Notes: generated by a model from the letters alone, not told the origin. DNA of 64,000 nt from Corallococcus soli (GCF_014930455.1 NZ_JAAIYO010000006.1:62001-126000), one strand, 5' to 3'. Positions 10,401 through 16,987 are shown, numbered from the stretch's first letter. A program made the numbers and translations.

Positions 10401-11026
10401 GCGGTGTCGAGCGTGGGCACCTTGTAGCCCCGGCTCATCGCGGCGCGCTCGCACAGGGCGGGCAGCACGCGGGTGGAGAAGCCGGTGGCGCCGCGCACCT
10501 CCACGTCCGGCAGGAGCCCCAGCGCTCCTACCGCCGTGGACAGGAGCCCCGGCAGCTGCACCGACGGCGTGGCGGAGAAGCCATACAGGCGCACGTCGTA
10601 GACGTAGACGGCCAGCCGGTCCCCGTCCGCGTCAAAGGCGACCTTGAACGTGAACGGCGTGCGCTCCGGCGCGGGCAGCCGCCCCTGGCCCTCCAGGTAG
10701 CCGGGGCGGAAGTGCAGGCGCAGGTCCTCGACGCCGGCCAGCCGTCCGGCCAGCTCCGCCACCTTGCGCGTGATGAGGTCCGCGTCGACGGACAGCTCCA
10801 GGAAGCCGAAGAGCAGCTTCTTGCGCTGGTAGCGCGTGGCGCCCGCGCTGACGTTGAACGGGAAGCTGACGTCCGGAATCTGGAGCGCGAAGTCGGAGAT
10901 GCGCAGGCCGGGCTGCACCTCCAATGCCGGAAAGCCCACGAACGCGCGCCGATCCAACAGGCGAAGCTCGGGGGCGGCGCCCGACTGGGGGGCGGCGGAC
11001 TTGGGGGACTCGCTATCGGTGGCCAT
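1484..11026 (-). CDS. Giant tetratricopeptide-repeat protein (3,180 residues)
   Basis: One uninterrupted frame. The first ~240 residues are not TPR: they look like a beta-rich lipid-binding or scaffold-type domain (FPALEVQPGLRISDFALQIP, then FTFKVAFDADGDRLAVYVYD). From about residue 250 to 2,850 the sequence is made of degenerate TPR-like helical pairs, rich in Ala/Leu/Glu/Arg with repeated A-L and E-A-L patterns (for example ALRLSPDQPDALLLLGELC). The last ~250 residues form a separate hydrophobic, Gly/Ala-rich globular region. There is no signal peptide or clear membrane segment, so it is probably cytoplasmic. TPR arrays bind partner proteins, so a scaffold role is the best inference. It diverges from the kinase gene at 11196. 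Confidence 0.85.
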   Translation of the reverse strand: MATDSESPKSAAPQSGAAPELRLLDRRAFVGFPALEVQPGLRISDFALQIPDVSFPFNVSAGATRYQRKKLLFGFLELSVDADLITRKVAELAGRLAGVEDLRLHFRPGYLEGQGRLPAPERTPFTFKVAFDADGDRLAVYVYDVRLYGFSATPSVQLPGLLSTAVGALGLLPDVEVRGATGFSTRVLPALCERAAMSRGYKVPTLDTARLSAAEVSSTGLRLRFAAGGLPPPAAPDEELMLALEGARAFADAEGLVAQGRLAEARQAYLQAGDAQDAHPFAAERLLALLVADPQAHDLALDVAATLSRRRDRSPAALWGEAVVRERRGEGARAAERYLALCALARRTSEEAAAFFAAEAAARSSRDTAPQVAVKALHELLGLKPDHLPSLKALARASDQARDRAGAVRAYRRLAALARDPLEAADAHVHLARLCAQTEDDIAGARLHCEAALRLSPDQPDALLLLGELCHRGGEHLRALKALDRLREVSMARHELDRVGQADLLAGRVWEEGLKQPENALLRYREAVSLLPGEPEPLFASARVAEGLGRLQEALSGYQQALELAGPAPRSEGIRHAAHESHHALARLSRTKLGDPARAREHLEAALALDPRDAVALDELIPYFRVTGRSQELAEALEKAAALKEEPKARAALWAEAGELYRGKLQQADKADRLLTLALEADGDHRPALESLLALAEARRDGAQLTRCLSALARLTPEPKERAQKYRRLAVAARDLAFDLDLAVHALQEVLRAEPDDLPALGELCALQRKRADMAGLATALEDRARVAEAQGDKRLAAAALRELAGVLEARLGRVGDALVALEKAARLAPDAAVLLDLADLSLRCERPEHARRALESLLAMLPRTAAPEKLADVRARLGRACELLGDREGAIAAYAQAFPLRRLDDVLATRLEALYTEAGETQALAELWATRAQALSGADRAEEAAPLFLQSARALLERGEKASALMRLASALEASPEGPLAAEVLEALAELELERGEKLEAARLYARRATLVPDARAGAKLLFRASLLATGTSREEAFLADALERDATFAPARIRRGELRLATDARAALEDFEAVLALPPADVDAPREAERVALTRKAATAAVRGNRTDAARRLLAEFCARTPEDLDARLELAALHRKAGAREALADLLVELWPRLAGDARRQARRELAELCLSLGRASAAADSLRSLLVEEPQDAWAAQALLELLPPPGTGSAEEESERLELLGTLVSAASGEARAELLARRAALHRSAGRGGPARDDCAQAAKLSRKPAPLLLMLAELAREAADAPAELDAWRRAVAADASLGARARERLLALASVLLEKDERASAGDALRAAIALEPPADARCDAFFALAELARRDGKSADEAAALAEAARQGPIARRVEALLLRAALLEGQGEREDAASDLEAALLLAPRHEEATLALQRVLRDLEDWARLAELLAAEAPHASPAVAAALYAELASLYLDRLGQSAPAEAALRQSLRLTPTDAAVRRRLVSLVAGRGELLEAAGLLEAAAEDAEPTEAASLLREGVTYARQAQELDRALTLARRAHARVPARGDDLATLADLLYLRGAVREALPLQEALATAADFRAAPEAAEAAYLRLGDLAEQAGDVKRAVAAYRHLLTERPLSERAVERLAALLEKEDPRGAFEVRVAHARVLAPSEDTVARLVTLAERAREALADAGIAASLLAHAAQMAQQPLPLRRRLAALYRETGRSTELLAELQPVAALSLQAGDVDAALAAYDEEARLAEALGRADEALRSLANARDLLASEDRSAEAAACERRRAELLRDVKLDLNAAEEALERAFGFAAELDTARLGAALAERRDDSAAEARWWERALPRLTGTKQGAAVLLRLARLNLGELADAPKAEGFLRQALRQDRALAEAEALLAELLERDGRLAELAAWYEECAEAETDVERHAALLYRAAVIYRDRAGKPEAAAAALIAARAAKPDDLELTAQAAELLHQVRRPADAAEFDAILLEADPFREPVFTRHRAFLEESEEQQSLAELMLRRAERQQPAEAAVSYLAAASAFREGGARERAILCEDRAFELDASNAEAFHHVRERAAGDVRRLAELLGQRAEAVSPSEALPLLRERAQRLLDAGEALKAAEAFDDYLGRAGGDVEALCARAELAAQGGGPAAAQPYDRRVLALGGDTLPVPVLVRTWLRLGHASLASGAFHDAADAFEAVVSLEPEGARGGEALSLLAEVHSRTGNGPGLYRASLQLARRAQDTATEEVLLRRAADLFDDPREAIDALVPLARLRPADASVIDRAVEGLRALGRHGDLLGIYEVGAEAAGGARAAELLLAAATVANDSLSDADTAWSLTQRAAEADPENPAALRALVEGLRTRKDAQALLAALERLVPRTDDADEAAVLRLELAMLARDAGREEAAREALEAVVSRGPSGAGYADALEALEPLLGEAHARRAEVRVARAELVSGEARVSLLVAAARAFEKAGLLDEALKAAKAAVATEPDLRAALLVAHLHRASGDAPRAARALLQAARLAAPEERPPLLLEAAGLWEKAGDMGEALEVIERIATDAPDMLSPAELAERFARLGAFARALDVGFAPAMVAGEYTDALAMAAQAGDVPRTREALWALVAMPDVEPSHAAALADGLREDAEWEGLLELAALSFDRDAAFAVALRDEVLRARPAPVLARLRALDELGADPGLAARLMLLLPELGLEPDALAEAVLARVRALPEPARLESLAFAADGWPARREELLRERYALELKLAHLESAERTLALIAQDTVDVKARARMHLERGELLQGPLAQPAEAREAFEEALADDAESLDAVKALLALVDEAREATVFLSLADTLAKLAGPDAWTPYRERLADAFEAQQRYAEAATQLEQLPDTDERLARRVRFAEARGLVGEALRLRERLTQEPAELEVILRGYLDAQLVGPAVRLTERLADAGHLSPDLTRWVTERLSPSPDGAALAVRFWPALLRRKWPDVDGWTLYAEALRALGRADAAERTDGIGAALVSSEAPAPRAPVSALARPAQDFQHPEPEGLVPVTGESLSRLYVALKPVLAALGAEHVRLSVDPRGGVEAYLTSPDALVLGAGALGCFGAVELGWLCALSLALGDAGVQLSRPGTALTWEAAAVAAWRAMPASLAAGRVLAQLDAASRGGDPTRVDVGEVLARSEAFHQLALASLDV

Positions 11027-11195
11027 CTTCGGAGGGGGGCGAGGCTACCATGACCCCTAAGCCCCCGAAATTTTGGACAAACCCCCGCTCGTTCGGCAGG
11101 CGGCGGGGCGCGGGACACCCAGGCGCTTCCCCTGGAGATTCTGCTGGCGAGGAACGTCATGCGCTCCAGGGGGAAGCCGTGCAAGATGCCGCGCC

Positions 11196-13673
11196 GTGCT
11201 GGTCCCCGACGCCCTGGTCCTCGATGGTCGTTTCCGGGTCCTCGGACCCCTGGGTTCCGGGGGCATGGGTGAGGTGTACCTGGGCGAGCAGGTGTCCCTG
11301 GGCCGCAAGGTCGCCATCAAGGTCCTGCACCACGACCTGCACGCCCAGCCCGGCATGGCCGAGCGCTTCAAGCGCGAAGCCCGCCTGCTGTCCGCCGTGG
11401 AGCACCCGTCGGTGGTGCGCATCGTGGACTTCGGTCAGTCCGGGGACGCCGCCTGCCTGGTGATGGAGTTCGTGGAGGGCCAGAGCCTGCACGACGCGCT
11501 CCAGCAGGGCCCGCTGCTGGCGCCCCGGGCGCTGGGGCTGCTCCAGCAGCTGGCGGAAGGGCTGGCGGCCATCCACGACAAGGGGATCATCCACCGCGAC
11601 CTGAAGCCGGAGAACGTCTTCATCTCGCCCGGCGTGCGCGGCGAACAGGCGCGCCTGCTGGACTTCGGCATCGCGCGGCTGGTGGAGCCGGATGCCAACA
11701 GCGCGCTCAGCCAGATAGGCGTGGTGCTGGGCACGCCGGAGTACCTGTCCCCGGAGCAGGCCGTGGGCGCGAAGGTGGACACGCGCGCCGACCTGTACTC
11801 CTTCGGCGTGCTGGCCTACCGCGTGCTGTCCGGACGACTGCCGTTCGACGGGCCGTCGCCGCGTCACTTCCTGTCGCAGCACGCATCGGCCGCGCCGCTG
11901 CCCCTGGACCGTGCGGCGCCGCAGCTGTCGCGCTACGTGGGCCTGCTGGCGCTGGTGATGCGGCTGCTGGACAAGGACCCGGCGAGGCGGCTCCAGACGG
12001 CGCACGAGCTGGCGGACGCGCTGGGCGTGGCCCATGCGGCGCTGATGGCGTTCACGCCGAGCCAGGGCACGCCCATCGTCCACGCGGGGATGACGCCTGC
12101 CCAGGGGACGTCGGCCTTCGGCGTGGCGGGCGTGAGGAGCGAGCCTTCCGGCACGTCGGCCTTCGGCGTGAGCGCGGAGCCGGTGGGGCCCGGGTCCGGC
12201 ACGTCGGCGTTCGGGGTGACGGAGGCGGCGGTGGCGTCCCCGGCGGTGACGGCGCCCCCGGCGGTGCCTCGCTCGGGCACGGCGGCGTTCGGGACGGCGG
12301 CCCGGACGGGCGCGCTGGGAGCGACGACGGGCGGCGCGGCGGTGGTGAAGGCGCAGAACGTGACGGTGATGCTCACCGACATCCAGGGCTTCACCGAGCG
12401 CATGAGCCGGCAGACGCACGAGGAGAACGCGCGGATGCTGGACACGCATGACCGGCTCCTGTTGCCGCTCGTGCGCGAGTACGACGGGAAGCTGGTGCAG
12501 AAGCGCGGCGACGCGTTGCTCGCGGTGTTCCGGGCGCCCTCCGCGTCCATCCGCTGCGGCATGGCGATGCAGCAGGCGCTCTGGCGTCACAACCAGACGG
12601 TGCCGTCGGAGCAGCAGCTCCACGTGCGCGTGTGCCTGCACGCGGGCGAAGTGCTGGTGACGAACGACGCGGTGCTCGGCGAGCCGATGGAGGTCGTGAA
12701 GGCGGTGGAGCACGTGGCCGCCGCGGGAGAGGTGACCTTCACCGAAGCCGTGAACATGGTGCGCAACCGCGCCGAAGCGGCCGCGGACCCCTGCGGCACC
12801 ATTCCCCTGCCCGGCCGCCAGGAGAAGATCCAGCTCTACCGGCTCACCCGCGCGGCGGAGGGTCTCCCGTTCGCGGAGGGGCTGGGCGGCAAGGACGCCG
12901 GCCCGAAGCGCTCACCGCTGGAAGCGCTGAGCGGCCTGGGCACGAAGGTGCGCGAGGGGGTGGCGATGCTGCGCCAGCGTCCGCGCGTGCTGGGCGGAGG
13001 GGTGGCGGCGCTGGTGCTGGTGGGAGCGGGGATCGCGTGGTGGGTGCATGCGAGTGATCCGCTGGTGCGGGCGCGCGGGTTGCTGAAGGACGGGCAGCCG
13101 GTGGAGGCGCTCCAGGTGTTGAGCGGACCGGGCGTACCGAAGGGTGCCCCCACGACGCGGCTGCGCGCGGCGGCGAAGCATGCGCAGGGGGCGCACGACG
13201 AGGAGCACGTCCTGCTGCTGGGCCTGGACAAGGAAGGCCGGGCGGGCCTGGAGATGGGGCTCCTGGACGGGCTGGCGGAGGACTTTGGCAACGGGGAGCA
13301 GGACCGCTCCGTGCGCAAGGTGCTGGAGACGCTGCCCAAGGCCACGGTGCGCTCGCACTTCGAGGCCCTGGCGCGCGGAGCGCCGTCGATGAAGCAGTGG
13401 GGCGGGTTGCGCTACCTGGAGTCGGTGCAGGACACGACAGGCCTGGACCTGGTGCGGCTCTACACCGCGTCGCTCGACTCCACGGACTGCGGCGTGCGCA
13501 CGAAGGCGGCGTCCAAACTCGCGACCCTGGGCGATCCCTCCGCGCTGCCCACGCTCACGCGCGTGGCGGAAGCCGCCCGTGAGAAGCCTGCCGCCGGGAC
13601 GCGTCCGTGCAATCCGCAGGCGTTCAGCAGGGCTCTCGAAGAGCTGAAGAAGAAGACGCAGGCGGCGCCGTAG
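11196..13673 (+). CDS. Ser/Thr kinase - degenerate class III cyclase domain - membrane protein
   Basis: Numbering from the GTG at 11196 (825 residues). Kinase at ~13-275: Gly loop GSGGMGEV (20-27), Lys42 in VAIKVL, HRDLKPEN (133-140), DFG (156-158) and GTPEYLSPE (179-187), all intact. A Ser/Thr/Gly linker at 300-370 repeats GTSAFGV. A class III cyclase homology domain follows at ~388-540, with metal-binding Asp395 (TDIQGF) and Asp439 (GDALLAVF). At the transition-state positions it has Glu499 and Ala503 instead of Asn and Arg, so cyclase activity is doubtful. A single membrane helix at ~597-616 puts a helical repeat-like C-terminus outside the cytoplasm. The start is uncertain: the frame is open upstream to a TTG at 11073. 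Confidence 0.88.
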   Translation: MLVPDALVLDGRFRVLGPLGSGGMGEVYLGEQVSLGRKVAIKVLHHDLHAQPGMAERFKREARLLSAVEHPSVVRIVDFGQSGDAACLVMEFVEGQSLHDALQQGPLLAPRALGLLQQLAEGLAAIHDKGIIHRDLKPENVFISPGVRGEQARLLDFGIARLVEPDANSALSQIGVVLGTPEYLSPEQAVGAKVDTRADLYSFGVLAYRVLSGRLPFDGPSPRHFLSQHASAAPLPLDRAAPQLSRYVGLLALVMRLLDKDPARRLQTAHELADALGVAHAALMAFTPSQGTPIVHAGMTPAQGTSAFGVAGVRSEPSGTSAFGVSAEPVGPGSGTSAFGVTEAAVASPAVTAPPAVPRSGTAAFGTAARTGALGATTGGAAVVKAQNVTVMLTDIQGFTERMSRQTHEENARMLDTHDRLLLPLVREYDGKLVQKRGDALLAVFRAPSASIRCGMAMQQALWRHNQTVPSEQQLHVRVCLHAGEVLVTNDAVLGEPMEVVKAVEHVAAAGEVTFTEAVNMVRNRAEAAADPCGTIPLPGRQEKIQLYRLTRAAEGLPFAEGLGGKDAGPKRSPLEALSGLGTKVREGVAMLRQRPRVLGGGVAALVLVGAGIAWWVHASDPLVRARGLLKDGQPVEALQVLSGPGVPKGAPTTRLRAAAKHAQGAHDEEHVLLLGLDKEGRAGLEMGLLDGLAEDFGNGEQDRSVRKVLETLPKATVRSHFEALARGAPSMKQWGGLRYLESVQDTTGLDLVRLYTASLDSTDCGVRTKAASKLATLGDPSALPTLTRVAEAAREKPAAGTRPCNPQAFSRALEELKKKTQAAP

Positions 13674-13699
13674 CACGGGCCCACGCCCCCGAGGACCAC

Positions 13700-13901
13700 A
13701 TGCGCTGGATGTCTCTCCTCCTGTGTGGATGGTGGCTGGGCTGCGCTGCATCAGAGCCCCGCCCACCTGCACACCCTCGGTGAAGCCGAGAAGCACGAGC
13801 ACTTCGAGCACGCGAGCGCGCTCATCCAGAGGTTCGCCCTCGCGGGCTACACCAGGACGTATTGGCAGCGGTTCGACCTCACACCGGTTCCCAGGGACTG
13901 A
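13700..13901 (+). pseudogene. Remnant of a toxin lipoprotein gene (SitA-like), deleted and frameshifted
   Basis: An ATG at 13700 follows GAGGA and starts MRWMSLLLCGWWLGCAASEP, a complete lipoprotein signal with lipobox LGCA (Cys15). The frame stops at 13781-13783 after 27 codons. Another frame stays open across the junction and encodes a His/Glu-rich tail (GEAEKHEHFEH, then IQRFALAGYTRTYWQRF). It ends with TGA at 13899-13901, immediately before the ATG of the immunity-type gene. The simplest reading is a toxin lipoprotein gene that lost its middle and kept its two ends out of frame. Linking it to the SitA6 family rests on the neighbour and on the layout. The tail match itself is not verified. 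Confidence 0.6.
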
Positions 13902-14639
13902 ATGCGCTACTTCGAGCTTCGAGAGCCCATGGACACCACTCCCTGGACCGGAGAGTTTCGCGCGCAGCGGCAGTGGGGCCTACCCGGAGTGCTCTGCCCG
14001 ACCTGTCATGCGGAATGGAGCGGCGTGCTGTCCTACCCCGCCGTGGACCTCTCCCTCCTCCCGGAGCAGCAGTCGTTCACGCAACCGCGCCTGGAGCCCT
14101 ACGCGAAATACGCGCGGCTCGCGGAGCAGGTCCGCCCCCTGCTACCTCCAGGTGCGCTGCTCCAGCCTGGCTGCACCTTCGGTCCCCTGCGCGGCACGGC
14201 GAAGGGACGGTTCGGCCCGGTCACCGTCTTTCCCTCTTGGGAGATCTTCCTGCGCGAGGATGCACTGACCTCCTTGCGTGCCAGTTCGATTCGAGGACTC
14301 GTACCGGTGCAGGCGGACCTGTCGTTCCCGGTGCAAGGCTCGGAGCGCCTCCACGAGCTTCAGTTGCTCCCCATCGGGCGCCTGCACGAAGCCTGTCTTC
14401 CCGTGGGAAGGCCGCCACCGTGCACGACGTGCGGGCGGCAGGGATTCCGGATGCCCTCCAAGCGCTGGCTGGATGCGGACTCCCTGCCCATCGAACTGGA
14501 CATCTTCCGGTTGGAGGATGCCGTGACGCTGATCATCGCCACCGAACGGTTCGTGGAGGCAATCCGTGCGTTGGGACCAGGTGATGTCGGAATCGTTGAA
14601 GTGAAGGCGTTTCCGGGAAGCAATCACCGGCCCACTTGA
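13902..14639 (+). CDS. Double-CXXC(G) protein, SitI6-type immunity protein
   Basis: The 245-residue protein has one CXXC pair near the N-terminus (CPTC, Cys32/35) and one near the C-terminus (CTTCG, Cys174/177). That is the signature of the myxobacterial double-CXXCG family whose members serve as SitI6 immunity proteins for lipoprotein toxins. The four Cys probably make one zinc site. There is no signal peptide, so it acts in the cytoplasm. Its ATG directly follows the stop of the relic toxin gene, and AGGG lies just upstream. The reading frame is intact. It is therefore an orphan immunity gene, which could still protect against the same toxin delivered by neighbours. Codon use looks less GC-extreme than the flanking genes. 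Confidence 0.8.
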   Translation: MRYFELREPMDTTPWTGEFRAQRQWGLPGVLCPTCHAEWSGVLSYPAVDLSLLPEQQSFTQPRLEPYAKYARLAEQVRPLLPPGALLQPGCTFGPLRGTAKGRFGPVTVFPSWEIFLREDALTSLRASSIRGLVPVQADLSFPVQGSERLHELQLLPIGRLHEACLPVGRPPPCTTCGRQGFRMPSKRWLDADSLPIELDIFRLEDAVTLIIATERFVEAIRALGPGDVGIVEVKAFPGSNHRPT

Positions 14640-14786
14640 AGCGGGAGCCCCGCGTGGCCCACAAGCCACGCGGACGTGTCCCGGCGCCCTCACCCTCCCC
14701 CGGGTTTTCAGCTCAAGTGGCGGCGGATCCGTTCGCACGCGCCTTGCATCCGCGCGCCCGTCCACCCCATGTCCTCCCCGAGCCCC

Positions 14787-15542
14787 ATGACCTCACTCCG
14801 CCCCTGCGCCCTGCTGCTCCTCCTCACCGCCTGCGCCACCACGCCCTCCGTTTCCCCCACTTCCACGGACGAAATCGTGCTCGCGGAGGACGTGCGCATC
14901 CGCCGCATCGCGCCCGGCGTGTGGATGCACATGACGAACGCCGGCAAGGAGTGGGGCTTCACGCCCGCGAACGGCCTCCTCGTGGAGGATGGCGACACCT
15001 CCATCCTCGTCGACACGGGTTGGAATCCGCGTCACGCCGAGACCCTGATCACCTGGGCCCGGGACTCACTGCGCCACCCGGTGCGCGCCGCGCTGGTGAC
15101 GCACTTCCACATGGACCGGACCGGAGGCATCCCCACCCTCGACGCGCAGGGCATCGCCGTCCACGCGCGTGAGGACACCGCCCGCCGTGCCACCGCGCAG
15201 GGCAACCCCGTCCCCCACCAGCGCCTGTCGGATGCGCAGGACTTCGGGCCGCTGTCGGTGTTCTTCCCCGGCGCCGGCCACGCTCCCGACAACCTCATCG
15301 TCTACCACCCGGCCTCGGGCATCCTCTACGGAGGCTGCTTCATCAAGGACGCGGCGGCGAAGGACCTGGGCAACCTGGAGGACGCCGACACCGCCGCCTG
15401 GCCCGCGAGCCTTGAGCGCGCTCGCGCGCACTACCCGGACACGCGCGTCATCGTGCCCGGCCACCACGCCCCCGGAGGACCGGAGCTGCTCGTCCACACC
15501 GAGGCCCTGCTGCGCGAAGCCCCACCCGCGGCCTCGCGCTGA
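14787..15542 (+). CDS. Subclass B1 metallo-beta-lactamase, lipoprotein-type signal
   Basis: Numbering from the ATG at 14787 (251 residues). The signal MTSLRPCALLLLLTAC has a lipobox, so an envelope-anchored form is predicted. All six B1 zinc ligands are present: His106, His108 and His165 for Zn1; Asp110, Cys184 and His226 for Zn2. They lie in THFHMDRTGG, GAGHAPDN, GGCFIKD and VPGHH. Lys187 follows the Cys by three, as in NDM and BcII, and LGNL supplies the substrate-contact Asn. These features are specific to B1 enzymes, which hydrolyse penicillins and carbapenems in the periplasm; B2 and B3 enzymes differ. No beta-lactam regulator is adjacent. An ATG at 14769 is an alternative start. Confidence 0.92.
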   Translation: MTSLRPCALLLLLTACATTPSVSPTSTDEIVLAEDVRIRRIAPGVWMHMTNAGKEWGFTPANGLLVEDGDTSILVDTGWNPRHAETLITWARDSLRHPVRAALVTHFHMDRTGGIPTLDAQGIAVHAREDTARRATAQGNPVPHQRLSDAQDFGPLSVFFPGAGHAPDNLIVYHPASGILYGGCFIKDAAAKDLGNLEDADTAAWPASLERARAHYPDTRVIVPGHHAPGGPELLVHTEALLREAPPAASR

Positions 15543-15554
15543 AACGCGCGAACC

Positions 15555-15974
15555 TCAGTCGTCCCGGTGCGCGTGGCCCTTCTTCTTGCCACGGCCATGC
15601 CCCCGGTGGTCGTCGTCGTCGTCATCCCAGTCGTCGTCGCGACCGCCGCCCTTGCCCTTCACCTTCTCGTTCACCTTGAGCAGGTTGCGCGTGTACGCGT
15701 CGTAGTCCAGGTGCAGGTGCCCCTTCGCCCTGTGCGTGTACGCGCGCAGCTTCACCTTCCACACGTTGTTGCCGGTGAGGTGCGCCTCCTGCAACTCGCA
15801 CCGGTAGCCGCGCGAGCGGCACTGCTCGAACCCCCGGCGCACCGCCTCGTCGTAGTTCATCGCCACCGGACGCGGCGGCGGTCCCGGCCTCGGAGGGGGA
15901 CGCGAAGGACGGGAGCTCGCGACGACACAACCCGAGGAGAGCAGCAGGGTTCCCAGCAGCAGGGCCAATCTCAT
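15555..15974 (-). CDS. Lipoprotein with Asp/His-rich tail
   Basis: The 139-residue product starts MRLALLLGTLLLSSGCVVASS, with lipobox SSGC and Cys16. A Pro/Arg linker follows, then a small domain (NYDEAVRRGFEQCRSRGYRC, then WKVKLRAYTHRAKGHLHLDYDAY) with two Cys. The C-terminus is strikingly charged: Lys/Gly, then a run of Asp residues, then His/Arg/Gly. Such a tail could bind metal ions or act as a polyelectrolyte, but this is inference. It converges on the metallo-beta-lactamase gene with 12 bases between the stops. I do not recognise a named family. Confidence 0.7.
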   Translation of the reverse strand: MRLALLLGTLLLSSGCVVASSRPSRPPPRPGPPPRPVAMNYDEAVRRGFEQCRSRGYRCELQEAHLTGNNVWKVKLRAYTHRAKGHLHLDYDAYTRNLLKVNEKVKGKGGGRDDDWDDDDDDHRGHGRGKKKGHAHRDD

Positions 15975-16045
15975 GCGCGAGATGACGCCACACCCGCGCT
16001 CTGATTCAAACAGGCCCACCGTATGTCCGGGCAACTGCGGTGAGA

Positions 16046-16954
16046 CTACAAACCTCCAGGCGAGGCGAACGCGACGAACAGCTCCCCCGCGAGGTACGCG
16101 CGCAGCCCCTTGCTCGCGGGTCGGATGAAGTCGTTGAGCAGCGCACCCTTCGCCTGCCGGTGCACCGTGGGGAACGCCAGGTTCATGCGGCTGCGCGACA
16201 CGCCCTTGCCCCCGCGGTGAATGAACGTCACGGTGCCGTCCGCGTCCACGCGCTCGACGACCGCGATGTGCGTCATCCCGTCGTTGCGCTTGCCATCGCG
16301 GTTGCGGTCGTACGTCTCCTTGAAGAACGCCAGGTCCCCCGGCCTCGGGTTCAACCGGTGCACCGCGCCCGCCGCCTGCGCGCGCCGGAAGATGCCCGTG
16401 ACGGCGTTCTCCCCCGCGAGGAAGCCGTGCGCCACCAGGTCGATGCCCGCCTGCAGGTACGCAAGCCGCACCAGCCCCGAGCAGTCATTGGGCACCGAGC
16501 GGTCCAACCGCCGCGCGCCCACGAGCTGCGCCGCGCGGGCCACGATGCCCCGGGCCTGCTTCGACGGCGGCGGCAACAGCTCGTCCCAGAGCGCGGGCCC
16601 CGTGAAGAGCGCCGCGGCCTCCAGCGCCGCCGCGATGACGCCTGCCTCCTCCGGCAGTTCGCGGGGGTCCGCCGCCATCAACGCCGCCAGCGCGTCACGG
16701 CCCTCCGGCGTCACGAACTCCAGCGGAGGGGGCGCCTCCGCCTTCACACCCAGTGCGCCCCCGGCGCCCACCGCCACGACCCCGGGCGACACCCAGGAAG
16801 CCTTCGAGGGCCCGGCGGCAGGCCGCTCCAACGCACCGTGGGAGGCGACGTCCGGGACGTGCGCGCAACCCACCAGACAGCCCAGCGACATCAGGATGAC
16901 GAGCGACGAACGACGCAGCAGCAACAAGTCCTCCGGGGGTGAACGCGGGCGCAT
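16046..16954 (-). CDS. NlpC/P60-type (CHAP-like) cell wall hydrolase lipoprotein
   Basis: The product carries a lipobox (LVGC, Cys30 from the ATG) and a C-terminal papain-like fold. The nucleophile is the Cys in NDCSGLVRLAYLQAG, the His lies in GMTHIAVVERV, and a third polar residue probably lies in FIHRGG. PRPGDLAFF is typical of the loop before the His strand. Such enzymes cut peptide stems in peptidoglycan, and the lipid anchor would place this one in the periplasm. The annotated ATG is at 16954. A TTG at 16924 sits five bases after GGAGG and gives a tidier signal peptide, so the real start may be there. Confidence 0.82.
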   Translation of the reverse strand: MRPRSPPEDLLLLRRSSLVILMSLGCLVGCAHVPDVASHGALERPAAGPSKASWVSPGVVAVGAGGALGVKAEAPPPLEFVTPEGRDALAALMAADPRELPEEAGVIAAALEAAALFTGPALWDELLPPPSKQARGIVARAAQLVGARRLDRSVPNDCSGLVRLAYLQAGIDLVAHGFLAGENAVTGIFRRAQAAGAVHRLNPRPGDLAFFKETYDRNRDGKRNDGMTHIAVVERVDADGTVTFIHRGGKGVSRSRMNLAFPTVHRQAKGALLNDFIRPASKGLRAYLAGELFVAFASPGGL

Positions 16955-16987
16955 TCAACCCCGGAATCGTTGTACGTCAAACTGCGA

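Noticed and set aside
7616-11053. 1,145-residue open frame on the plus strand
   Set aside because: Same shadow character, antisense to the TPR gene, with Arg/Gln/Leu-rich composition and no start signal.
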